NCBI GenBank assembly: GCA_900617975.1
Contig: UZAE01013682.1
Coordinates: 8,004-20,106, forward strand
DNA: 12,103 nucleotides
DNA from: Rodentolepis nana
Lineage: Eukaryota > Platyhelminthes > Cestoda > Cyclophyllidea > Hymenolepididae
Direction of reading: 5' to 3'
A program made the position numbers and the translations under genes. Under the pieces are notes generated by a model. That model was given only the letters and a program-made list of their open reading frames with translations, was not told the origin of the DNA and searched no databases. Every line of letters begins with the position of its first letter. The first letter of the stretch is position 1. This document shows positions 1 to 8,900 of this stretch, piece by piece.

Positions 1-1267
1 ACGCCTACCATTTGATATAAATAAATAATTATTTTTGATCAAACCACCTTGGCATATAATGACGAATGTGATTTGCGTTGAGCAGTAATAATATGAAAAA
101 TGCATGAGCGATCATACTGAAGAAATCTACTACAACTGAAGCCTTCATTTTAGAACGAGGAGCAATTTTGAGGTAGCGATATGTACTGTAGAATTATTAT
201 TTAACTTATATTAATCGTACAAGTTAAGCTGACTGGATTCCTGTAAAATGATTTCTTACTGGCTGTAAGTGGAAATATATCTGCATTCTTTGAAGTGCAG
301 TTGAAAGTTTCTACACTTGACTACAATGTATTGACATAAAAAAACAGCTATGCTGACATGAGCCATAATCATGAAATTTTTAATTTTCCTCTTGTTTGAA
401 TTTATAGTGCTTTCACTCAAAGTAACATAAACGCCAGTTCAAATCATTTCCAGATATAATTGTAGTCGAAGGATTCATACCACTTTGCTTACAGAGTAAC
501 TGTCATTCGAAGGCGTCGACCTGCTTCCTCTTCCGTTTACCTCCCAACTCTGCATTGTTGGCTCCTCAATCCTAGTAAAAGGTCGTTTATGTGGCTAACT
601 CTATAGACGATTACAAAGCACTTTTAAATTGAGTCAACAGGTTCTATCTTCTCCATAAGATGAAAATATAAGCGAGCCTAATCTCCATCATTGTGATTAG
701 AATAAAACCCCTTCGAGTACAATTTAACTCAATTTTTACATGTGCTAGCTGATCTTGAGTTTTGAGCAGTTTTCCTCTTTTCTCGATTTAAATTTGATTA
801 TTTCCTCAGTTTTTTTTTCTTCAACAATTATCGTTCTGGCAACTCCTTTGTCCTAAAATCATGTTACCCATTAATTTACAAAAAATAGCATTTTTGCTTA
901 ACTACTTTATTTAACCAGCCTAGTTAATCATTCTAGACCATTTGCTCCGGGCAATGTGTGTGCATGGCTTCACTACGAAATCCCAATATTGAAAATTAAT
1001 TTTTTTAAATGTCTTCCAACTATATCCTGAAATCCCCCTCCCTTCCACTCTGTCCATACTCCATGCATGTTTTTTTTGTCAGCTACTCGTTATAGATTTT
1101 AATTGTTCTCCGTGATAATTGTAGATAATTGCCTAAAGTACAAAACCAGTGCATTAGTGGTTAAGTAATTAAAAATGGCAAGGTATTCACATTACTCTTA
1201 TATTTATCAGTAAACTCCAAAAGGTTAAAAAAAGAATACTCTGGTCAAATAAGGGAAAAATGCAAGA
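1..1267. other. 3' flank of the actin-related gene, no gene seen
   Basis: AT-rich sequence downstream of the minus-strand actin-related gene. No open frame with coding character was found on either strand. The 3' untranslated end of that gene must lie here. Weak polyadenylation candidates on the minus strand are an ATTAAA (plus-strand TTTAAT at 1098-1103, about 165 nt past the stop) and an AATAAA (plus-strand TTTATT at 906-911). Neither can be chosen from sequence alone. A slightly GC-richer patch near 495-605 was considered as an exon and rejected. Confidence 0.6.
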
Positions 1268-2658
1268 TCACAACCACCGCTCAATAGCCAAAATAGATCC
1301 CCTTTCCTTATACGCTTCCTTGGTAATGCAGACTTTGGCGTAGGTCTGTGTTGATGCAATTATCGACCCCCCAACCCAGACAGCTTCCGTACCTTGTCGA
1401 TGCCTGACAACTCTTTTATTGATCCTTGGAACTGTTCTGGTTGCAATTCCCTCTTTCATTCGATTGGGGGTCCCAGGAAATCCAGTGTTACCACCAGCAA
1501 GAACAACCGTTTTTAGCACGGAATAAGCATCGTTCTCTTCCAAACTAAGAGCAGATCGAATGGCGGCCTGATCAATTGGATTGACGTCTGGTAAACCAGC
1601 TAAACTCGGATTGAAAAGGACTTCCGGAGCCATTGAGAGTTCCTCCCCAAGGGTGATTTTTTTCCCATCAGGCATAATCAAGACTTTTTGAGTACTTTTT
1701 ACTGACTTAGAATATCCTGAAGCAACTGAGCAGTAATTCGTTTTAATGTGTCGTATATCTGCCTCATTGTAAGAAGCTAATTTCTCTCTACTTAAGCGAC
1801 GAAGATAGCGATCGATATTTCTACCTCCTAGAGGCAAAACTCTTTCACTTTCAGTAAAGGGGTATAGGTCTTTGACGGCTAGGATTCCTGTATAGGAATA
1901 GCCGGAATCCACAACAAGACAGTTAGAATAACCCGATGAATAAGCCGCTAAAAGCGGTTGGCTAACATAGAAGAGAGATTGGAACTGGAAGGATTCGAAT
2001 AGCACCTCCGTTAACCGTTGTCTATAGTCATCAGACATCTTCAGTGGAAGGGAAAGAAGCAAACTACTGCTCGAAGGAGATGCTCTCATTTTAGTCAAAC
2101 ATTCACGAATATACTTTGTGTAGTAACTGAGTGCCTTCTGCGTGGACTTGAATTCCAGAACGACGCCATTTTCAATGACTTCATTCTAAAATCCAATGCA
2201 TTTGTTGACTATTAGCAAGGTAAAAATCGGCGTATTTAATAAGCATTTAATTAACGCAAGTTTTGTGTTAGACAATGGACAGCAATCTATTTTAGTTCAC
2301 AATTTTACTTAAATAAAAATCCAGTAGTATTAATTTCGACATCAATTTTGTACAGAGATGAACTTTTAAACCTAATTGGCAACGGAAAAATGAAATTTCT
2401 TATTAAAATTTAAATTATTGACATTGATTGAGCTAATTATCGTGTTTATCCAATGAAGCAGCACAAATTTATGGCATTTGATATGTTTGTCAGACATCTG
2501 CAGCGAAATCAAGCGCATTTACGGAAATATTAACTTACGCCTTCGAGGTTCTCTAAGGACGGTTCAAGGCGAACTTCTGGTTGGCTGCTGGTTGCAACAC
2601 CAGCTCTCCATTCCTGAGTTCCACTATCGATTACAATTGGAGGTAATAAATCCGACAT
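1268..2658 (-). CDS. Divergent actin-related protein, two exons, 345 aa
   Basis: Coding exons are complement(2539..2658), 40 codons, and complement(1268..2185), 305 codons plus TGA. The 353-nt intron has a GTAAGT donor and a TTTTAG acceptor and joins in phase 0. The start ATG at 2658 has an in-frame TAA four codons upstream. Visible actin-fold motifs are phosphate loop 1 (IDSGTQEWRAGV, Asp11, Gly13), a conserved Gln116 matching actin Gln137, phosphate loop 2 (VVDSGYSYTG, Asp133 matching actin Asp154), the adenosine loop (LAGGNTGFPG, 270-278) and the C-terminal WVGGSIIAST block (310-319). Actins have about 375 residues. The deficit falls where actin residues of about 38-67 (subdomain 2) should be. 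The position of actin His161 is Gly140, and Asp157 is Tyr. I infer weak or absent ATPase activity and no normal filament formation. The subtype is unresolved: Arp5/Arp6-like (FQFQS, VDSGYS), Arp10-like (short subdomain 2, LPLGG) and Arp3-like (AVWVGGSIIAST) features are mixed. Family membership is secure, subtype is not. Confidence 0.88.
2186..2538 (-). other. Intron of the actin-related gene
   Basis: A 353-nt AT-rich phase-0 intron. I read its minus strand for a hidden small exon carrying the missing subdomain 2 (the usual landmark is a GDEA-like motif) and found none with fitting splice sites and frame. Its weak CTGCAG-type internal acceptor is not followed by a sensible in-frame donor. Confidence 0.75.
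2539..2658 (-). other. Actin-related gene, coding exon 1
   Basis: Forty codons beginning MSDLLPPIVIDSG and ending SLENLEG, followed at once by a GTAAGT donor (2538-2533). The motif IVIDSG followed by RAG aligns without gaps to the first phosphate-binding loop of actin, with Asp11 and Gly13 at the same numbers as in actin. Actin Lys18 is replaced by Arg. A plus-strand open frame over the same bases is its shadow. Confidence 0.85.
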
Positions 2659-3636
2659 TTGATTAAATTAGCCTCGTTGCTGTGACTTCGTATTGTGGGA
2701 ATGAGGTACAGGTCCAATGCATTGCTTTTTTGTAATTGCATTACAAAGGTCTACCAATCTCGTAATCACAACCCTGTGCATAGATAGGCTCATCTGACTT
2801 GCTCCCGTTTTGATTGGGAAATGCAAAATGACCTTGACTATATAATTGAATCCATCTAAGCTATTGCGCATTCCCCAAATTGCACACATATTATCTTAAT
2901 TATTCAGAAATACAAAGTGATGTATACTCTCCTTTAATTCATTTGTTCCTCGTGAATTTGAGTAACAGGATAATTATATAAAAATGTCATGCTTTATGTC
3001 AGTCTGTTGCCATTTCATTCATGCTCTTTGAATATAATTGGTTAATTAGAATATTTATAATGTGTAACCTCAACGGGCATCTTAAGTATGTATGCTGGTT
3101 ATTATTAAGGAATAATAGACTTGCCCTTGTATTAGAACATTTTTTGATTTGCAACTTTTCCAAAAGATGCGATGTTCTTAAAGATCGAAACAACGTAACG
3201 TCGTTTCCAAAATTGGCGTAAACGAAAGTTGAGATAAGCAGTTGACATATTAGGCGGTGGCACGGAGTTTATGGAAGTAAAAGTGAGTCATGAGACAGTA
3301 AGTTGGATAATGAACATAAATTTTTTATGTGGCTTTTGATTTGCATGTCAAAATTAAATAAACTAAACTGAGTGTACTTGCCTGCATTTGTCGACAGGTT
3401 TAATCTACCTATGCTAATGCAGTTCTTAGGAAACAGATACTTTAAGTTGCTGTGAACTTTGAACTTAAAATAAAGTTGCATAAAAGTTAGGTAAAATTGT
3501 AATTGAGTAGAGAATAAGTAAAATACAAAAGTTCGTAAATCAAGTCTTCAAATATTATAGCTATAATGCTCCGTTGCATTTGTTCGAATATTATTATGTA
3601 TTATAAGAAATATAAAAAATATGCCAAGCGTAATGG

Positions 3637-3666
3637 TTTATCATTAAAAGGATGGTTTATGATAAA
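3637..3666. repeat. Short inverted repeat, 8-bp arms
   Basis: TTTATCAT (3637-3644) and its exact reverse complement ATGATAAA (3659-3666) flank a 14-nt spacer. The same stretch also has the direct repeat TGGTTTAT. It is AT-rich, so chance is a fair explanation. Confidence 0.4.
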
Positions 3667-4089
3667 ACTAATTACCAACAATCTTGCCTTGTATCACTAC
3701 TTCTGTCCACATTACTTATTGGATGATTTTACATAATCCCGCATTAAAGTTTTAAATTCGAGTCATTCCTAATTTACCTTTGTTTACCTTTATTTACAAA
3801 TAGGAATAAGTAGGAAAGGTAAGCGTTATAATCAGGTTACTCCTTCCCTACCTACCATCAAAAATTTCTTGCCAACAATTCTCAGTTTTCCACTAACCAA
3901 AGTAAACTTCGGCATCTATATTAGCATTCGTGCTCTGTTGCAAGCAACTTATTAATTTATATTTAATTTTTCCAATGTCTGGGATATTTTGATATCCCGT
4001 TTCGGAAACCAATTCTTCTCTCACCCTATTGCGCTAGTAATTAAATATTCCAATAGTGAAAATTACACAGTTATGACCAAATAAGACAA

Positions 4090-4114
4090 TGATAAAATGC
4101 CAATAATTTTATCA
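4090..4114. repeat. Perfect hairpin, 9-bp arms, 7-nt loop
   Basis: TGATAAAAT (4090-4098) and ATTTTATCA (4106-4114) are exact reverse complements around the loop GCCAATA. It lies in intergenic AT-rich DNA with no gene nearby. No function is inferred. Confidence 0.5.
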
Positions 4115-5405
4115 CTTTTGTTGGCCATGTTATATTGATCGCGATTTTCACTTAGCATAGACATATAGTAAGATTTCAATAATTCAGCCCAAACGACAAA
4201 GAAGGCTAATGCGTTTCTCAACTCATCCAAACATAGGGCTCAAAGAATGGCTATTGAAGCTTATAAAGTTTATTAAATAATATGCCTCAAAACCGTTCAA
4301 AATACGAAGATAGTTTACATCTTGTTTCAGATATTATTACTTTCAAGAGAAACCTATTATGTGTTACTCAGATACCACCAAATAACTTTTGAAGTATTGA
4401 TAATCGATTTGAATGAATGCCGACTAAAAACAATCGAAAAATTCAATTAAGTCTAACCTATTGTGAATTGTCTAAAGACCTCAAATAAGAAATTGATCCA
4501 ACTTCACTCCAACGATAAATTGTTATATCTATCTCAATGATGTAATACAGAAAAGTTCAATAAATTTTTGCTTAGGTAATTTTATTCGTCAAAGAATGTC
4601 GTGAAATAGGGTAGAATACAATTTCACAGTGCTTGGCTCTTGGTTTACAACTTTACTATCAAACGTGTTTTATTATTAATATCTAATCCTTTTAAAGCAT
4701 TTTATCGCTTTTTCGCATCACATGTAAGTAATGCTTGAAAAGTTAACTTATATTATTGCATTTCGGTCGATTTAAAGATTAACAGTCTATTTTAGGCAAA
4801 AAATCTTAGGACATATTTTCTTGTTATTGTCAATCGCCTAAATATACTAAAAAGGCATGTTTTAGGCGAATATGTTATTTAAATGATCGCTAGACCGAAC
4901 GGTTTTAAGCTAATAAAAGCTCCATAATTATGAGGCCAAATAAATTGGAATGTACAGTATTACAGAAGATTATTTTTGAAAATCTTTTCAATTTTAACAT
5001 TCAAAGGCTAGATACCAAATATGTAGGATATTTTCAATTTTGTCTTATTCGACAGTATAATAGAATGTTATGTCAAATGGTATGCCTAATTACTCAATAA
5101 TTACGTCCAAGCTATTATCTAAATTTGAATAATCTTATTCAGATTATAGGTCTATGTGAACTAACCGTTTCGATACAATAAAAGAATTACGAATTTAAAC
5201 GTTGAAGTTTGAATTCGAAATTTCATTATGCGGAAGAAAAAAAAGATTGTTTACGAGGATAACCAACGCACAGAACATTCATTTGAAGTCCTCTGAATAA
5301 AAAACTTGATAAAACGCACTTTAAAATTATCTTTATTTTCCTTGGAAATCACTTTTTCAATGTCACTTAATAAAATAAATACGATTTACAAAATTAGCTC
5401 AATCT

Positions 5406-5486
5406 AAAAATTTTAAAATAAAATGAATTTGTAAAAAGTAAATGAGTATTTAGACTTTCTACTTTTTGGATTTATTTTGAAATTTA
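5406..5486. repeat. Imperfect AT-rich inverted repeat upstream of the protease gene
   Basis: The left arm (about 5406-5440, ending GTAAAAAGTA) and the right arm (about 5460-5486, beginning TACTTTTTGG) are imperfect reverse complements with a 19-nt spacer. The inner 8 bp, AAAAAGTA with TACTTTTT, are perfect. It lies about 130 nt upstream of the presumed first exon's donor site. It could be a remnant of a small inverted-repeat element or chance in AT-rich DNA. Confidence 0.35.
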
Positions 5487-5614
5487 CTACTTCAAAAGTG
5501 TGTTTTAATTCTCCATTTTAACAAAAGGAATTTAACCTCAATTTTTAGTTATCAGTGGTGCTCTTAGTGCGCCTCGTTTTTGCGTGCCTTGGTAGATTTT
5601 GGCAAATAGTTTTG

Positions 5615-5732
5615 GTGAGTCATTTTAAACCTAATATATTTTTCCATAATTATATCAAGTAAATCCATTTTTAAATTTTTCATTTTAATTTATGATCAGT
5701 CACGTCATATTGTTTGTGTCTATCTTTATCAG
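5615..5732 (+). other. Probable intron in the 5' untranslated region of the USP gene
   Basis: A strong donor (TTTG followed by GTGAGT at 5615) and a pyrimidine-rich acceptor (TCTTTATCAG ending at 5732) bound 118 nt. The acceptor lies 8 nt before the start ATG. This suggests a noncoding first exon ending at 5614. The same acceptor could instead take a trans-spliced leader, which flatworms use on some mRNAs. Transcript data are needed to choose. Confidence 0.45.
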
Positions 5733-5740
5733 AAATTCTA

Positions 5741-5962
5741 ATGGGCAAAAAGAAAACCCGCAATCGTGCGATTGAGAAAGGTCACGAAAAGAGAGACCGT
5801 AAAGAAGGCGAAAAAGTTCCAAAAGGTCTTATTAATGTCGGCAATACTTGTTATTTCAATTCTGCACTCCAATGCATTTCGCGCGTTTCTGCTCTCCAGA
5901 AATGCATCGTGGTTATGTCCCACGGCGGTCGTTTTGGCTATCTCAAACGATCTCACAATGAC
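5741..5962 (+). other. USP exon 1: start and catalytic Cys box
   Basis: Seventy-four codons. A short lysine/arginine-rich leader (residues 2-28) runs directly into the Cys box with Cys37 (codon at 5849). The exon ends at AATGAC before a GTATGT donor, phase 0. The following intron is only 57 nt (5963-6019). No C/H zinc-finger pattern is present before the Cys box. Confidence 0.9.
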
Positions 5963-8900
5963 GTATGTTTCTCACTTTTTAATGCTTTACCTCGTCTTTT
6001 CCTATTATCTTTTTTGTAGGGAAACACCCAGACCCTTCGTCTCTCGCTTCCCAAGGACGATCTGCAATTTTCTCGAACCTTTGTTAATTTTGTTGAAGAT
6101 CTACTTGGATCTGGCAATACTCGGGCTTCAATAACTCCTGAGGTGAATTAACAGATCATAATTTACTGGATATTTCACGATTTTACTTTGCATTCATACA
6201 TGTTTACCCTCAGCTATTATTTTACTTACTGTTTGCCTATTTAACTAATGAAACTTCGTGGCAGATTAGGTATGGAATCTGCCGTCAAGTCGGTATTTTG
6301 TAGTTGGTGGAGTGGCTTGCACTCATGTGTGTGCTAAAGCATTTCTTGAACGTTTTGTCCCATTTAACGTTGAAGTTTGTACTCTTATAATGTTGAACTC
6401 ACAACTTCAATTATATTTGCTACGTTTTTCATTTTCGTCATCTTTAACTTCGGTCCACTTTTTTTAGGGTTTACGTAAGCAGCTTGTGAGCAATTATAGA
6501 CAATTGAACAATAACGCTCAGCACGACAGCCATGAGGCCTTGCGTTGCATCCTGGATCGATTGCGTTGTGAAGAGAAACGCCTTTGGCAGCGGGCCATCT
6601 TAGATGCAAAGAACTACAATGCATCAGTAGGTTTCTTTGCCTTTTTTTTGATTGACCCTCTTCAGGCGTCTGAAGAATTGAAGGAGGAAATTAAATCTTG
6701 GGGTCAGTGCACTGGCCTCTCCACCACCGTTGATAGAATATTTGGTGGTGTTCTCCTTTCCTCTATCCAATGCACCATTTGTAAAAGCGCTTCGATTCGT
6801 TTTGAAACCTTTTTGGACATCTCACTGCCTATTAGTATCGGTAACTCTGAACCCGATTCATATTTTCAGAAGTGTAAGTTCCTTGATTGGTTTCTTCCTA
6901 TTTCTATCTAAAGCATTCATTACTGTGTATGCGCTTTTTCTGTTTTAGGTGACTTTGATAAGAGGAAAAAGGTAAATCTTTTATTCAATATAGCGTGGTG
7001 ACTGACAGCACTGTTTGAACTCTAATAAGCCATAAATTTGGCTGTTGGAGTGGATAGCAGCAGTAGATTGCATGTTTCCCATTAGGTTCCTGGATTATTA
7101 AATCAATAAAATTGGGAGTCTTGGCGTGTTGCCACGTAATATCACAACATATCGTCATAACTAGAAAGAAGTGCTACGATTTCATAATCTACCAACACCG
7201 GTCTTTGAGTATTTTGTGTCTTTGAAGTAGATAATTCTCCCAGTGGCGTCTGTGAATGGTCGGCCTCTAGGAGTAAGGCTTTCATTAAACTTGCTTCAGC
7301 AGTTTTCCTTCGCTCTAAACCGAAGAACAGTTGTATCGCGAACTTTTGAGAGATTAATGTCGAGGAAGCCTGCTATGTGGGCTAATGAACGAGTTGACAA
7401 AGTTTTTGTTTTGAATATTTTAAAGTTATAAGAATCGCTATTGTAGGGCTAGTCATTTGAACTACGAAGACGTCGTTTATGAACCTAAGACATCATTAAC
7501 TAATCCAAAAAAGTGGCGATTTCAATGGTTCCTTTGATAGTAAAATCCTGTAGGTTGCCGGTGATGAATCGATTCAGTATTTTCGTCAAAGATCTTCGTG
7601 AAAATATCGATGGGTCATTGGTTGGCTATCTTTTTCATTGTTGTAGTTTTAAAACAAATCTTAGTGTCTCCATAGGACTCTTTCATTTTCGATGGTTTTT
7701 ACCTTCTTCTTGACCCCATTTATGTATTGCTTAGCAGCGCAATTGAAAGTTTGCTTTTTTTCGCCTTCCAGAATAAAAAAGGAAAAAAGTGCCGCAATAG
7801 ACGCAATTTCGAATCAGAAGATAATTTGGATGGCCAATTTGACGGTGATGAAAATCCAAATCATTCAGGGGTATGTTTGTTTTTTGGTTTTTTTTCAAAA
7901 TTAAATCTTCCGAATTGATTAATTTATCAAACTCTCTTGTTCAAAATCCACTACATTGTTTTTTCCCCATATCAGAAAATTGCTCTCTCCCCAAAAGGTC
8001 TTCTAATGTCTGCCATATAACCCTCTCTTTTAAAGCGTTATAGCCTCTCGTTTTAATACTAGATGAATGTGTATTAAGAGGATATTTAGGAAATTTCTAA
8101 TTTGAGGAATTCCTCAAACTCGTTACTCTGCTGAGGGGTTTTGATTCTGTATTATCTGCTCCTTGCTATTAACGTTAAGCCCATTGTCTGTGTTTGGTGC
8201 TGTTAATTAGCTTGGGACAGTTTTCCAGGCAATTGCATTACTGATATGGCGGTAAATTTAGATATCACGCGCACGTGATGAAATGGGTCCGATAAGCGTA
8301 CTGAAACATGCCAAACTTAACCCCACTGAAACTATTTTTATTAGCTGCGCAGCCGTTACTCCTTACCTTTCAACCGAATGCTTTGAATAAGGGTGTAGCG
8401 CACAACAATGTGGAAAGCTAGTGTTTGGATGCTGTTTTTATATGTCTGTGCAAAGGTAGATTGAAGAGTGACAATGAGGTGGAGGTAGGATTTACCGCGT
8501 TGTGAATAAAGTTAATCGGCCCTCGAGCTTACTACTGCTAATTAGCTTCTTGTTTTACTAACTACCGTATGGCCGCTTATTAACTTAGAACTGTGTCTCA
8601 TTGAAGTTCCTTAAGGGCATTTGCGTCTTTAGTTTGTGATCATATGTCATCATCTTCTAATTATGATCTCTTATCGTCCCTGTTGCATCAATATTCAGTA
8701 GGTTTGGAAGTCAGTTGATATCATCTAGAATGTTGAGCTTGAAGCTTCCATCCTATTGATACTGGCTTAGCATCTACTAGCATTTTCTAAGTACGCCATG
8801 GCGTATGCTTCACTGTTGTTTTTTTATTGACTACTTGACGAAATTTTCAACTATATTCGCATTTTCATTCTCCGTAGTTCACCGGTAAGAAAGGGAAAAA

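Larger units (their letters stand above)
2659..5614. other. Intergenic region between two divergent genes, no gene seen
   Basis: About 3 kb of AT-rich DNA between the start codon of the actin-related gene and the presumed first exon of the protease gene. The few open frames of 60-75 codons have no recognisable motif, splice context or coding bias. Both promoters should lie here, but no convincing TATA box or initiator could be picked out. The stretch contains short inverted repeats (3637-3666, 4090-4114, 5406-5486) and a repeated TTACCTTT motif near 3775-3825. Confidence 0.6.
7871..8877 (+). other. USP intron 6, no embedded gene seen
   Basis: The longest intron, 1007 nt, with a GTATGT donor and a CATTCTCCGTAG acceptor. 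It contains two perfect palindromes (8101-8118 and 8792-8805) and a repeated TAATTAGCTT motif near 8205 and 8540. No coding region or RNA gene can be supported. Confidence 0.78.

Noticed and set aside
495..605. A GC-richer patch after a TTGCTTACAG acceptor-like site, open in two plus-strand frames up to stop codons near 580-605.
   Set aside because: The peptides (for example a run of arginines followed by serines) match no family I know, both frames are open about equally, and there is no upstream exon in the window to join.
2478..2666. A plus-strand open frame of 62 codons.
   Set aside because: It lies exactly opposite exon 1 of the actin-related gene, which has the actin motif, start context and donor. 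The plus frame is its shadow.
3021..3481. Several open frames of 64-70 codons on both strands of the intergenic region.
   Set aside because: They overlap one another, are AT-driven in composition, and show no motif, splice context or start context.
3775..3825. Repeated TTACCTTT motifs followed by AAAGGTAA, suggesting a hairpin or small element.
   Set aside because: The arms are short, the spacing is loose, and no target-site duplication or terminal repeat could be defined.
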